This document shows, one piece after another, positions 1 through 8,291 of a stretch of 64,000 bases of DNA. The position numbers were made by a program, and so were the translations under genes. The notes beneath the pieces are model-generated. The model had not been told where the DNA came from. It was given only the letters and a program-made list of their open reading frames with translations, and made no database searches. Source of the stretch: Caulobacter sp. 602-1 (GTDB lineage Bacteria > Pseudomonadota > Alphaproteobacteria > Caulobacterales > Caulobacteraceae); contig NZ_RRYI01000007.1 in assembly GCF_003931565.1 (NCBI RefSeq), forward strand, positions 124,001-188,000. Reading direction: 5' to 3'. The stretch's first letter is position 1. Each line of letters begins with the position of its first letter.

Positions 1-112
1 CATGCGTGATCCGGCAGCCGGCGACGCGATCTGGTCGATCTGGGACCAGTTGCAGCCTGTGCAGCGGATCCAGCTCGTCGAGATCGGACAAACCCTTAAG
101 AAGGCTGGATAA
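1..112 (+). CDS. C-terminal end of an unidentified protein (partial)
   Basis: An open frame runs from the window edge to a TAA at 110-112 and encodes about 36 residues ending in QTLKKAG. An ATG at position 2 is in frame, but the gene may well begin upstream of the window. The fragment is amphipathic and has no recognisable motif. It is convergent with the small minus-strand gene that ends at 120, only 7 bp away. The product cannot be named from this fragment. Confidence 0.4.
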   Translation, partial: MRDPAAGDAIWSIWDQLQPVQRIQLVEIGQTLKKAG

Positions 113-119
113 TCCCCGC

Positions 120-380
120 TCATTCCAGCGTCAGGATCTCGCCCTGGCGCTCGATCAGCTTGGGCTTTCCCCAAAGGCCCGATAGCGGCTCGCCGCGCAC
201 CCGATAGAGCGCCACGCCCGAGGATCGACGCGCCAGAACCTCCATCTCACGCCGCGCATCCTCTTCGAAATAGCACTCCCGAACCTCGGTCGGCCGGAGC
301 AATCCCCCCCGCCGCCCGAAGGCCTGCACGCAGAAACGCGTTACCGAGAACACGACAACCTCCGCCTTCAACACCCCCAC
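120..380 (-). CDS. small hypothetical protein, 86 aa
   Basis: I start this gene at the GTG at 380 and not at the more upstream in-frame ATG (503), because a strong Shine-Dalgarno sequence GGAAGGAGG lies 8 bases before the GTG. The 41 residues upstream are rich in Cys, His and Arg and look non-coding. The 86-residue product opens with a hydrophobic stretch (VLKAEVVVFSVTRF), then an acidic/basic segment (YFEEDARREME), and ends in QGEILTLE. It has no signal peptide or known motif. It resembles the many short conserved proteins of alphaproteobacteria without assigned function. It stands alone, with about 250 bp of non-coding DNA upstream. Confidence 0.5.
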   Translation of the reverse strand: MGVLKAEVVVFSVTRFCVQAFGRRGGLLRPTEVRECYFEEDARREMEVLARRSSGVALYRVRGEPLSGLWGKPKLIERQGEILTLE

Positions 381-464
381 TCTGCACGCCTCCTTCCGAT
401 GAGTCGACCGGTGGCGGCAGCCTATGCGTCCGGGTTTGACGCAGGTTAATTTTTGCACTGACAA

Positions 465-511
465 CAAATCGGCGCTCGTTCCTTGTATTTGCATGAACAG
501 CAAATCGGCGC
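465..511. repeat. two copies of CAAATCGGCGC, 36 bp apart
   Basis: CAAATCGGCGC occurs at 465-475 and again at 501-511 in the intergenic space between the small minus-strand gene and the decarboxylase-like gene. The bases before each copy are also similar (TGACAA and TGAACAG). The divergent position fits a pair of operator half sites, but no regulator can be assigned. Confidence 0.3.
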
Positions 512-633
512 GCCGTGGGCGAGCTTCGCTTTACCCGCGAACAAGAAGAATATACAACTATAAGAAGTTAATTTGAGCCATGCACGAATAGAGCGTTAGC
601 CCGCATCAGCCCAATCCCGTTCGAGGACAGACG

Positions 634-1773
634 ATGAGCAAGTGGCATCCCGTGGTCGTGAAGCTGCAGAAACTGATCAGGGACAACGGCTGGGAGGCGC
701 GGTTCGAGAAGGCCGTCGCCCAGGCCCGCGCGTGGAACATCCCGGAACTGGCCGACCTGAAGGACCTCGAGAGCTACTACGTCTATATCAACGACTTCCT
801 GCGCTGGGTCCCCAGCGAGAACGAGCCTGGCCGCGAGGTCTATAACAAGCTCTGCAAGTTCTACTTCGTGCTCGACCAGGATGCGGTGATCGACCTGCAA
901 AACAAGGTCGTCCCGCTGAACAAGGCCGCGCCCCTGACGCCGTTGTCGGCGTGGCTGGTCGACTATGCCGACGCCATGGGCGCCTTCCTCGACACGCCGG
1001 AATCCCTGACGCCGGCCTCGCTGGAGAGCTTCCGCAAGTCGCCGAGCTACAATCTGGGCGACTACATCGAGCCGCACGGCGGCTGGAAGACCTTCAACCA
1101 GTTCTTCGCCCGCAACTTCAAGCCGGGCTATCGGCCGATAGCGGCGGTCGCCGATCAGAGCGTCATCGTCTCCCCCGCCGACTCCACCTTCGCCGGCCAG
1201 TGGGAGATCCGCACCGACAGCCACGTGTCGGTCAAGAACCTGCACTGGAAGATCGAGGAGCTGATGGAGGGCAGTCCCTACAAGGACCGCTTCAAGAACG
1301 GCCTTTTCATGCACGCCTTCCTGGGTCCCAACGACTATCACCGCCAGCACGCGCCCGTCGGCGGCACGGTGCTGGAGTCGCGCGTCATCCCGGGCCAGGT
1401 CTATCTGGAGGTCGTGGCCGAGCCGGTGGCCGGCGACGAGAACGGCGCCCACAGGCTGAAGCCCCTGCGCGCCTTCGACGCCCCGGACGCCGCCGGCTAC
1501 CAGTTCGCCCAGGCCCGCGGCCTGATCGTGCTGGACACCCCGATCGGCCTGGTCGCGGTGCTGCCGATCGGCATGTGCCAGGTCTCGTCGGTGATCGTCA
1601 CCGCCGAGGTCGGCGTCACCCTCCGCAAGGGCGAGGAGCTGGCCTACTTCCAGTTCGGCGGCTCAGACATCATCGTGCTGTTCGAAGCCAAGAGTAACGT
1701 CAGCTTCGTCGCCCAGCCGGGGGTGCACTACAAGACGGGCGTGAAGATCGCGGACGCGTATCCGGTGGTGTGA
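634..1773 (+). CDS. phosphatidylserine decarboxylase-related protein
   Basis: The 379-residue protein belongs to the pyruvoyl-dependent phosphatidylserine decarboxylase superfamily. Its second half has the family core: PADSTFAGQWEI, the HAFLGPNDYHRQHAPVGG block with its paired His residues, and a C-terminal FQFGGSDIIVLFE segment (Gly342-Gly343-Ser344) where canonical enzymes have the self-cleaving G-S-T site that makes the pyruvoyl cofactor. The roughly 130-residue N-terminal extension is absent from short bacterial Psd proteins and resembles the longer Psd-related decarboxylases. The substrate may therefore be a phospholipid or a small amino acid. The ATG at 634 has AGGAC upstream. The gene stands alone, next to a convergent tRNA. 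The superfamily call is firm; the substrate is not known. Confidence 0.8.
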   Translation: MSKWHPVVVKLQKLIRDNGWEARFEKAVAQARAWNIPELADLKDLESYYVYINDFLRWVPSENEPGREVYNKLCKFYFVLDQDAVIDLQNKVVPLNKAAPLTPLSAWLVDYADAMGAFLDTPESLTPASLESFRKSPSYNLGDYIEPHGGWKTFNQFFARNFKPGYRPIAAVADQSVIVSPADSTFAGQWEIRTDSHVSVKNLHWKIEELMEGSPYKDRFKNGLFMHAFLGPNDYHRQHAPVGGTVLESRVIPGQVYLEVVAEPVAGDENGAHRLKPLRAFDAPDAAGYQFAQARGLIVLDTPIGLVAVLPIGMCQVSSVIVTAEVGVTLRKGEELAYFQFGGSDIIVLFEAKSNVSFVAQPGVHYKTGVKIADAYPVV

Positions 1774-1793
1774 GGGGGCCCCTTGAAGAGGTT

Positions 1794-1869
1794 TGGTAGG
1801 CCTGGAGGGACTCGAACCCCCAACCAGACCGTTATGAGCGGTCGGCTCTAACCATTGAGCTACAGGCCC
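1794..1869 (-). tRNA. tRNA with CAT anticodon (tRNA-Ile2 or tRNA-Met)
   Basis: On the minus strand a complete 76-base cloverleaf is visible. The acceptor stem pairs GGGCCTG with CAGGCCT, the D arm carries GCTCAATGGTTAGAGC, the anticodon loop is CTCATAA, the T arm contains GGTTCGAGTCC, and the CCA end is encoded (1794-1796). The anticodon is CAT. The overall form (AATGGTTAGAGC in the D arm, not TTGGTTAGAGC) is closer to the lysidine-modified tRNA-Ile2 that reads AUA than to elongator tRNA-Met. Telling the two apart needs a covariance-model or TilS-identity check. Confidence 0.9.
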
Positions 1870-2018
1870 GCGCGGATACGTGTGAGCGTACGCGAGAGCG
1901 GCGGATTAGCATGAGCCGAACGCGGCTTAAAGCTCCGGTTCAGGTTGGAGCTGTCATGAGGAACCCATAGCTGTCCGGCGACGCTTTCCTGCCCTGGACG
2001 GACCTGGAGAAAAGAACG

Positions 2019-2768
2019 ATGACCAACACCGCGCGCCACCCCGCCGCCTTCATCCTGCCCGCCCTGATCGGCGGCGCGCTGCTGATGGGCGCCGCCGCGC
2101 CGGCCCTGGCCCAGACCAGCGCCGACTCGGCTTTCAAGGCCACGACCTTCAGCCTGTCGGCCTATGGCGAGACCCGCGTGGCGCCGGACATGGCCACCAT
2201 CACCCTGGGCGTGCAGACCGAGGCCCTGACCGCCGGCGAGGCCCTGAAGGCCAACGGCGCGCGTATGAACCAGGTGATGGCTGCCCTGAAGAAGGCCGGG
2301 ATCGCCGAGCGCGACGTCCAGACCTCGAACCTCAACCTCAACGCCCAGTACGCCTATGAGCAGAACCAGCCGCCGAAGCTGACCGGCTATCAGGCCTCGA
2401 ACCAGGTGACGATCACGGTCCGCGACCTGGCCAAGCTGGGCGCGACGGTTGACGCCACGGTCAATGCCGGCGCCAACACGATCAACGGCATCAGCTTCGG
2501 CCTCATCAATCCCCAGGCCGCCGAGGACGCCGCGCGCCTGGAAGCCGTGAAGGCTCTGCAGGCCAAGGCCGAGCTCTATGGCCGCGCCACCGGCTACAAG
2601 GCCGTGCGCCTGGTCAATCTGAGCGAAGGCGGCGGCTACCAGCCCGCGCCGCCCCCGATGCCGGTGTTCGCCATGGCCAAGCGCGAGATGGCCGACTCGA
2701 CCAGCATCGCCGCCGGTGAACTGAAGGTTCGCATCGACGTCAGCGCGACGTACGAAGCCGCCAAGTAG
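2019..2768 (+). CDS. SIMPL (DUF541) domain exported protein
   Basis: The 249-residue protein has a clear signal peptide (about residues 1-32, ending APALAQ) and a mature part typical of the SIMPL/DUF541 family: a start of TFSLSAYGETRVAPDMATITLGVQ, a YQASNQVTITVRDL strand, and the NTINGISFGLINPQAAEDAAR block. Family members are periplasmic or membrane-associated proteins linked to oxidative-stress defence and, in some species, to channel-like oligomers; the biochemical role is unsettled. The gene is monocistronic and followed by a strong hairpin terminator that it shares with the convergent lipoprotein gene. Confidence 0.88.
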   Translation: MTNTARHPAAFILPALIGGALLMGAAAPALAQTSADSAFKATTFSLSAYGETRVAPDMATITLGVQTEALTAGEALKANGARMNQVMAALKKAGIAERDVQTSNLNLNAQYAYEQNQPPKLTGYQASNQVTITVRDLAKLGATVDATVNAGANTINGISFGLINPQAAEDAARLEAVKALQAKAELYGRATGYKAVRLVNLSEGGGYQPAPPPMPVFAMAKREMADSTSIAAGELKVRIDVSATYEAAK

Positions 2769-2790
2769 GCGCCTAAACAGCGCCCACGAA

Positions 2791-2821
2791 AAAGCCGCCG
2801 CCGGGTTCCGGCGGCGGCTTT
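2791..2821. terminator. bidirectional intrinsic terminator
   Basis: A perfect 14-bp inverted repeat (AAAGCCGCCGCCGG / CCGGCGGCGGCTTT) with a 3-base loop lies between the convergent SIMPL gene and the lipoprotein gene. A-runs on one side and T on the other allow it to work in both directions. Confidence 0.85.
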
Positions 2822-2828
2822 GATGTTT

Positions 2829-3290
2829 CTAGAAGCCGGCCTTGGTGAAGGCCCGCTCGACCCGGTCCTTGATCTCCAGCCCCGGCAGGGCTCGCTCGCC
2901 CTCCATGACCGCGACATAGGTCAGGCCGCGCGGCGGCTTGCCCTCGCCGGTCGGCACCGGGCCGATGGACCAGCCGACCGTGGCGCCGTTGGCCCCGCCG
3001 CTGGCGCAGCTGATGAAGCGGGCCGGCTTGCCCAGGCTTGCCTTCAGCAAGGTCTCGGCCGTGGTCTGCGCGCCTTCGCAGGACGGCAGGTTGCGCGAAC
3101 AGGTGACATAGCCGCCGCCACGCCACACTAGCTTGCCGCTGGCGTCGGCGATCACGACGCAGGTCGAGGGCGAGCCGATCGACTTGCCGACCGACTGGGT
3201 CAGGAGGGCCTCGTCCACGCCCGAAGGCAACTTCGGCGAACAGGCCGAGAGGCCCGCGGCGGCGAGAACGGCGAGCGCGATACGACGCAT
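2829..3290 (-). CDS. hypothetical lipoprotein, 153 aa
   Basis: The N-terminus is a lipoprotein signal with lipobox LSAC (Cys17), so the mature protein should be acylated and membrane anchored. The remainder holds four further Cys residues (in STCVVI, YVTCSR, LPSCEG, FISCAS), which could form two disulfides in the periplasm. No catalytic motif is visible and I do not recognise the family. The ATG overlaps the panD stop codon (TGATG), so it is probably translated by coupling to panD, although nothing suggests a role in pantothenate synthesis. It ends at the shared terminator. Confidence 0.65.
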   Translation of the reverse strand: MRRIALAVLAAAGLSACSPKLPSGVDEALLTQSVGKSIGSPSTCVVIADASGKLVWRGGGYVTCSRNLPSCEGAQTTAETLLKASLGKPARFISCASGGANGATVGWSIGPVPTGEGKPPRGLTYVAVMEGERALPGLEIKDRVERAFTKAGF

Positions 3291-3646
3291 CAGGCCGCCT
3301 TCTTGATCAGGTTGCCTTCGTCCAGCAGCACGACGGTCGGGGCGTAGTTGCGCGCCTCTTCGGCGGCCATCTGGCAGTAGGTCACGACGATCACCAGGTC
3401 GTTCTTCTGCACCAGGCGAGCGGCGGCGCCGTTGACGCCGATCACCTTCGAACCGCGCGGGGCCTCGATCGCATAGGTGGTGAAGCGGGCGCCGTTGGTG
3501 ATGTTCAGAACGTCGACCTGCTCGTTCGGCAGGATGCCCGAGGCGTCCAGCAGGTCGCGATCGATGGCGATGGAGCCTTCGTAGTCCAGGTCGGCTTGGG
3601 TCACCGTGGCCCGGTGCAGCTTGGCCTTGAGCATGGTGAGCAGCAT
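3290..3646 (-). CDS. panD: aspartate 1-decarboxylase
   Basis: PanD decarboxylates L-aspartate to beta-alanine for pantothenate and coenzyme A synthesis in the cytoplasm. The 118-residue protein has the family hallmarks: MLKAKLHRATVTQADL, the self-processing YEGSIAID site where cleavage between Gly and Ser creates the pyruvoyl group, ITNGARFTTYAI, and GVNGAAARL. Length is normal for PanD (115-140). I start at ATG 3646 (MLLTMLKAKLHR), because the upstream in-frame residues to 3724 do not belong to the family. The start of the following lipoprotein gene overlaps its stop codon. Confidence 0.95.
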   Translation of the reverse strand: MLLTMLKAKLHRATVTQADLDYEGSIAIDRDLLDASGILPNEQVDVLNITNGARFTTYAIEAPRGSKVIGVNGAAARLVQKNDLVIVVTYCQMAAEEARNYAPTVVLLDEGNLIKKAA

Positions 3647-3769
3647 GGCGGGGGCTCTATCTCTTTGAACGAAATGGAATTCTCTAGGCCGCCACACACA
3701 AGGCCCGAAAGGAGGTCTCGCCATATAGACACGAACCCAAAACGGTTCAATCGCGCCGTCTCAAGGCCA

Positions 3770-3777
3770 ATGGTTAA
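3770..3777 (-). promoter_or_regulatory. possible CtrA half site
   Basis: TTAACCAT reads on the minus strand between the divergent panD and exported-protein genes. It matches the half-site used by the cell-cycle regulator CtrA in Caulobacterales. There is no second half at the usual spacing, so this is only a suggestion. Confidence 0.25.
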
Positions 3778-3832
3778 CACCGTGACCATTTCGCGCTAGG
3801 GTTTGAAAGAACGCGGTTCTTCGGGGGAAACC

Positions 3833-4489
3833 ATGCGTCACGGAAAATGGCTGGCGGCGGCGGGAGCCGTCGTCGCGACCTTGGTCGCGGGAGCGGCCTT
3901 CATCTCGACCGGCAAGGCGCAGACGCGGGACGCGACCGGCGCGCCAATTCCGGGCGTCGCGGCCGTCCGACCGAACGCCGCCGCCGTCCTCGTCGTCCGG
4001 CCGCGCGGCCGGGTGGACTGGCAAGCCGCCGTTGGAGGCCTGCGCCAGTCGGCCAATGTCGGCGAAAGCCTGGCCACCAACCTGAACCGCGAGCAGGTCG
4101 ACATGACCGCCGTGCCGATCCTGCTGCCCCAGGACGCCAAGCTGACCGCAGGGGCGCGAATCTACAGCTTCGGCGACTATTACACGATCACCAGCAACAC
4201 CGCTGGCGGCCGCGTCTCGCTGAGCGGCGCGACCACCACCTTGCCGATGCCGGCGTCCAAGCCGCTGAAGATCCAGACCGGGCCGGAGATGCTGACGATC
4301 CAGCGCACGGTCGACGGCCAGTTGGCCAGCTGCGTGCGCTATGGCGTGCTCTACACGGTGGAGATCCGCTGCGACGCCGCCGGCGACCCGCGCTGCGCCG
4401 ATGACAACTATGTGCTGGGCCTGGTCGGCAAGACCACCGCCGTGGTGATGGGCAAGGCGGCCCGCGAAGCGGCCGGGCTGGGAGGTTGA
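3833..4489 (+). CDS. exported hypothetical protein, 218 aa
   Basis: I start at ATG 3833, behind GGGGGA, so that the protein begins MRHGKWLAAAGAVVATLVAG, a normal Sec signal with cleavage near GKAQ. The mature protein is soluble, with a repetitive beta-type composition (GRVSLSGATTTLPMPAS) and two Cys pairs near the C-terminus (SCVRYG, RCDAAGDPRC). No family is recognised. It is followed 2 bp later by the ATG of an M23-type metallopeptidase lipoprotein with a strong ribosome site inside its own end, so the two probably form an operon and act together at the cell envelope. Confidence 0.6.
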   Translation: MRHGKWLAAAGAVVATLVAGAAFISTGKAQTRDATGAPIPGVAAVRPNAAAVLVVRPRGRVDWQAAVGGLRQSANVGESLATNLNREQVDMTAVPILLPQDAKLTAGARIYSFGDYYTITSNTAGGRVSLSGATTTLPMPASKPLKIQTGPEMLTIQRTVDGQLASCVRYGVLYTVEIRCDAAGDPRCADDNYVLGLVGKTTAVVMGKAAREAAGLGG

Positions 4490-4491
4490 CC

Positions 4492-5394
4492 ATGCGCCTC
4501 TCCCCGCTCCTGCTGGTCGCCGCCCTGGCCCTGGCGCCGCTGGCCTCCTGCGATGACACCACCAAGCCTCCGGCGCCGGGCGAGACGCCCAAGCCGCCCT
4601 CCCCCGAGCCAGGGCCTCCCCAGCCCGACGACAGCCCGGCCGACGGCGGGGCCGAGCAGCCGGCCAGCGAACCCGTGCCGCCCAGCCCCGATCCCGCGCC
4701 ACAGCCGGCCGATCCGCCCGCGCCCACTCAGGCCACTTTCGACCACGCGCCGGCCGGCGCGATCCCGCCCGGCCAAGGTCCGGGCTATCTGGACCGCACG
4801 GTCTGGTCGCCCAACATGTGCTGGCCGCTGGCCGAGGCCGGCTTCCCCAATTCGCAGGTCTACGGTCCCGGCGGCGGCATGGGTCCGGCCGGCAAGCCCA
4901 GCCAGTGCGACACGCTGAACTACAGCCTGCCCTGGTATGACACCTTCTGCGAGGCCCGCTCGCGGACGAACCCGCTGTGCGCCGGCGCTGGCACGGGCCA
5001 CCAGGGGCAGGACATCCGTCCGGCCACCTGCAAGAAGAACCAACACTGGGCCGTGGCCGCCGAGGCCGGCACGATCACCGACATCGGCGCCTACACCGTC
5101 ACCCTCGTGGCCAAGGCCCAGCCGCACTACACCTACCGCTATCTGCACATGCAGATGTCGACCCTGGCAGTGAAGGAAGGCGACCAGGTCGCCAAGGGCC
5201 AGAAGCTGGGCAAGGTCTCGAACGACTTCGGCGGCACGCCGACGACCATCCACCTGCACTTCGAGTTGCGGGCCGGGGTGGCGGGCACGACCACAGACGG
5301 CAAGGCCGTCGCCCTGCACACCTTCCTGCCGCCGTATCTCAGCCTGGCCGAGGCCTATCAGCGCAAGCTGAACGGCCAGGCCTGCGGGGGCTAG
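4492..5394 (+). CDS. M23 (LytM/DD-endopeptidase-type) lipoprotein
   Basis: This 300-residue protein starts with a lipoprotein signal (lipobox LASC, Cys20), has a Pro/Glu/Asp-rich linker at about residues 25-80, and ends in an M23 peptidase domain. Zinc ligands of the family are visible: His170 and Asp174 of HQGQD, and His256 in HLHFEL. A further His in YRYLHM (219) matches the catalytic region. It should therefore be an outer-membrane- or inner-membrane-anchored peptidoglycan hydrolase. I choose ATG 4492 because GGAGG lies 6 bases before it; an in-frame TTG 6 bases upstream is too close. It is cotranscribed with the preceding exported protein. Confidence 0.85.
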   Translation: MRLSPLLLVAALALAPLASCDDTTKPPAPGETPKPPSPEPGPPQPDDSPADGGAEQPASEPVPPSPDPAPQPADPPAPTQATFDHAPAGAIPPGQGPGYLDRTVWSPNMCWPLAEAGFPNSQVYGPGGGMGPAGKPSQCDTLNYSLPWYDTFCEARSRTNPLCAGAGTGHQGQDIRPATCKKNQHWAVAAEAGTITDIGAYTVTLVAKAQPHYTYRYLHMQMSTLAVKEGDQVAKGQKLGKVSNDFGGTPTTIHLHFELRAGVAGTTTDGKAVALHTFLPPYLSLAEAYQRKLNGQACGG

Positions 5395-5461
5395 TGTCTC
5401 AATTCCGAAGTTCGCGAGCGCTTGTGGCAAACGCCGGCGAACTTCAAATCCAGCACACTAG
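5391..5461. terminator. nested palindromic element between convergent stops
   Basis: Outer arms CTAGTGT (5391-5397) and ACACTAG (5455-5461) enclose inner arms GAAGTTCGC (5407-5415) and GCGAACTTC (5437-5445), each separated from the outer arm by exactly 9 bases. The stop codons of both convergent genes lie inside the outer arms. It may serve as a bidirectional terminator, or be a REP-like intergenic repeat. Confidence 0.55.
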
Positions 5462-6297
5462 CCGACCTCGGCCTTGAGGAAGGCGACCATGTCGGCCAGC
5501 AGCGTGGACTTGCCGCGGAACAGGCGCGACAGGGCCAGCACCGGACCGGCGTGGCCCATGTTGGGGTAGTGGCGCTCCTCGACCTTGGCGCCCGCCTCGC
5601 GCAGCGCGGCGGCCAGTTTGCGAGTGTTGCGGGGACGGACCACCGTATCCTGCTCACCCGTGGCCAGAAACGCCGCCGGCGCGTCGGCGCGCGCGAAGGC
5701 CGCCGGCTGAGTGGCGGCGAGATCGTCCGCCTCGCCGAAGGTGCGGATCGTCACCGGGCTCTCCAGCGGCAGAAAGGCATAGGGACCCGACAGGCCGACG
5801 AAGGCGCGGATCACGCGGGGCTCGACCGCCACGGCGCGCAGCCAGCGCGGGTCAAGGGCCAGCATGGCGGCGTTGTAGGCGCCGGCCGAATGGCCGATCA
5901 GAACAATGCGGGCAGGATCGCCGTCCAGGCTGGCGGCGTTATCGACCGCCCAGCGCACCGCCGCCGCGCCATCCTCCAGGAAGCCGGGATAGCGGACTTC
6001 GGGATAGAGCCGGTAGTCCGGGACCAAGACCAGAAAACCCTGGGCGGCCAAGGCGCGCGCGACCCAGCGATAGTCCTGGCGGCGACCGGTCTCCCAGGAG
6101 CCGCCGTAGAGGAAGACCGCCACCGGGGCCGGGCCGTCGACCTTTGCCGGCGCGTAGACATCGAGCCCGCCGCGCGGTCCGTCGGCATGTCGCGCGGCGT
6201 GGGTGACGCGCCGCGCCGGGTCCTTCGGCGCGATCAGGGCGAACAGTTGCAAAGGCGAGAAGGCGGCCAGCAGACGCCTGATCGCTCGTTTCATCAC
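5458..6297 (-). CDS. alpha/beta hydrolase (esterase/lipase type)
   Basis: The 279-residue protein is an alpha/beta-hydrolase of the BD-FAE/HSL-like esterase group. FLYGGSW (around residue 64) stands at the oxyanion-hole position (usual HGGG/HGGSW), VPDYRLYPEVRYP follows, GHSAGAYNA holds the nucleophile Ser, and the C-terminus has Asp in GEQDTVV and His in YPNMGHAG for the triad. The substrate is unknown; small acyl esters are likely. The start is GTG 6297 or ATG 6294, both behind GAGGG. It lies 69 bp downstream of the acyl-CoA synthetase gene on the same strand. Confidence 0.82.
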   Translation of the reverse strand: MMKRAIRRLLAAFSPLQLFALIAPKDPARRVTHAARHADGPRGGLDVYAPAKVDGPAPVAVFLYGGSWETGRRQDYRWVARALAAQGFLVLVPDYRLYPEVRYPGFLEDGAAAVRWAVDNAASLDGDPARIVLIGHSAGAYNAAMLALDPRWLRAVAVEPRVIRAFVGLSGPYAFLPLESPVTIRTFGEADDLAATQPAAFARADAPAAFLATGEQDTVVRPRNTRKLAAALREAGAKVEERHYPNMGHAGPVLALSRLFRGKSTLLADMVAFLKAEVG

Positions 6298-6366
6298 GGG
6301 TGGCCCTCGACCCGCCTGGCCTTCAGCGCGTTGCAGTCGGCGCCGCCGGCCAGGAGCTTGTCATCG

Positions 6367-8157
6367 CTAGAGTTTGAAGGCCCCGCTCTCGATCTTGGCG
6401 TGCACGGCCTTGGTGATCTTCACATAGCCCTTGGCCGGATCGCGGAAGTACAGCGGATCCCTGGTCTTGGCTGGATCGAAGCCGTCATTGACCAGGTCGA
6501 CCTTGCGGTATTTGAAGGTGCCGGTCGTCTCGATCTGTTGCTGCAGGCGCACGAACAGCGGACGGGCGTAGCTGGGCAGTTGCTCGTCGACGTACTTGCC
6601 GAAAGCCTCGATGTCGAAGCCCTCCTCCACGACGAGCGACGCCATGCCGGCCTTGCCGTCCAGGTCGCCGACCTTGACGCCGTAGACATTGACCTCCAGC
6701 ACGCCGTCGAAGCCCGCTATGCGTTCGGACACCTCGCTGGTGGCGACGTTTTCCCCCTTCCAGCGGAAGGTGTCGCCGATGCGGTCGACAAAATACATGT
6801 AGCCGTCGCCGTCGACCTTCATCAGGTCGCCGGTGCGGAACCAGGCGTCGCCCTTCTGGAAGACGTCGTGCAGCACCTTCTTCTCGGTGGCGGCCTTGTC
6901 GGCGTAGCCGGTGTAGTTCGAGCGGGCGTCGCTGCCGATATGGCCGATACACTCCCCGACCTCGCCAGGCGCGACCTCGATGCAGCAGCCGTTGGGGCCG
7001 CGGATCGGCATCTCGGTCTCGACGTCGAACTTGACGATGCGGATGTTGAACTTCTTCTTCAGATAGCCGGGGACCCGACCGATCGCGCCCCGCCGGCCAT
7101 CGAAATTGAACAGCGAGACATTGCCCTCGGTCGCGCCGTAGAACTCCAGCACCTCGCCGACCTTGAAGCGGTCCAGCATGTCGTTCCAGACGTCCGGACG
7201 GAGGCCGTTGCCGAAGATCATGCGGATCTTGTGGGCGCGCTCCAGCTCGTGCTCGGGCTGGTTGGCCAGGTAGCGGCATAACTCGCCGATATAGACGAAC
7301 ATCGTGCAGTTCTCGGCGACGATCTCTGGCCAGAAGTGGGTGGCCGAGAACTTCTTTCGCAGCACGATCGAACCGCCGTTCAGCAGGCCGGCGCCCATAG
7401 CGCAAAGGCCGCCCGTGGCGTGGTAGAGCGGCAGGGTCACGTAGATACGGTCGGTCTCTTTCGAACCGGTGGAGCCGGCGAAGCCTCGCATATAGAGCTG
7501 GGCGCGCATGTGGGTGATGCGCGCGGCCTTGGGCAGGCCCGTGGTGCCGCTGGTGAAGATGTAGAGCGCGGTGTCCTTGGCGACGATGCCGTCGCGGGCC
7601 GTCTCGCGGTCGGGGCGCAGCTGGCTGCAGCTCTTCAGGGCCTTGACCAGGTCGCGCTGCTCGCCGTTCACGGGCCCCAGCACCCACTGCTGCATGTGTC
7701 GATCCAGCTGGCCCTTGACGTCCTCGAAGCAGGGCGAGGTCTCGGGGTCGACGATGCAATGCAGGGCCTGGGAGATGTTCAGGCAGTGCGCCAGCGCCGC
7801 GCCGGTCAGCTGGTTGTTGATCAGCGCCGTGGCCACGCCAACCTTGGTCAGGCCGTACCAGATCGCCAGGTACTCGAGACGATTGGGCATGAACAGCGCC
7901 ACCGTCTGGCCCTTGGTCAGCCCCTGCCCTTTGGCCCAGTGGGCGTAGCGGTTGGCGATGGCGTCCAGCTCGGCGTAGGTGACCGACTTGCCTTCGAAGG
8001 TGATCGCCGGGCGATCGCGCCACTTGTCGACCGCGGCCTCCAGGTCGTCGCAGATCAGGTTCGAGCTGTCGGGAGCGATCGATTTCACGCGCTTGAGCGT
8101 CCGGGAAAGTCCCTTCAGAAACCGGATTTCCCGCTTAATTGTCTGACGCAAACGCAT
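6367..8157 (-). CDS. long-chain acyl-CoA synthetase (FATP/SLC27 type)
   Basis: An AMP-forming enzyme that activates long-chain fatty acids to acyl-CoA. The 596-residue protein has the P-loop motif YIFTSGTTGLPKAARITH, the EFYGATEGNV motif and WFRTGDLM with YFVDRIGDTFRWKGEN near the C-terminus. The YGATEGN and FRWKGENVAT forms and the low similarity to FadD place it in the fatty-acid-transport-protein subgroup, which often acts at membranes. ATG 8157 follows GGGAGAG; the upstream frame to 8205 is Arg-rich and unlikely. It stands between the esterase gene and class II DAHP synthase on the same strand. Confidence 0.88.
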   Translation of the reverse strand: MRLRQTIKREIRFLKGLSRTLKRVKSIAPDSSNLICDDLEAAVDKWRDRPAITFEGKSVTYAELDAIANRYAHWAKGQGLTKGQTVALFMPNRLEYLAIWYGLTKVGVATALINNQLTGAALAHCLNISQALHCIVDPETSPCFEDVKGQLDRHMQQWVLGPVNGEQRDLVKALKSCSQLRPDRETARDGIVAKDTALYIFTSGTTGLPKAARITHMRAQLYMRGFAGSTGSKETDRIYVTLPLYHATGGLCAMGAGLLNGGSIVLRKKFSATHFWPEIVAENCTMFVYIGELCRYLANQPEHELERAHKIRMIFGNGLRPDVWNDMLDRFKVGEVLEFYGATEGNVSLFNFDGRRGAIGRVPGYLKKKFNIRIVKFDVETEMPIRGPNGCCIEVAPGEVGECIGHIGSDARSNYTGYADKAATEKKVLHDVFQKGDAWFRTGDLMKVDGDGYMYFVDRIGDTFRWKGENVATSEVSERIAGFDGVLEVNVYGVKVGDLDGKAGMASLVVEEGFDIEAFGKYVDEQLPSYARPLFVRLQQQIETTGTFKYRKVDLVNDGFDPAKTRDPLYFRDPAKGYVKITKAVHAKIESGAFKL

Positions 8158-8191
8158 TCGTCTCTCCCTCGAACAACCATTGGAGAGCGCC

Positions 8192-8215
8192 GCGCGGCGG
8201 GTCAAGACGCCGCGC
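8192..8215 (-). terminator. GC-rich hairpin downstream of DAHP synthase
   Basis: GCGCGGCG (8192-8199) and CGCCGCGC (8208-8215) form an 8-bp stem with an 8-base loop between the DAHP synthase stop and the acyl-CoA synthetase start. No clear T-run follows, so termination would be weak or Rho-assisted. Confidence 0.35.
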
Positions 8216-8291
8216 GCTGCATCGCGGACCTTTCAATGTTCGCTCAACCTGAACAGCGATCAGTCAAGATCGCCGCATCCCGCGCCGATCG

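Noticed and set aside
5422..7281. Long 619-codon plus-strand frame
   Set aside because: It runs antisense to the esterase and acyl-CoA synthetase genes, lacks any family motif and has the Arg/Gly/Ala/His-rich composition of a shadow frame.
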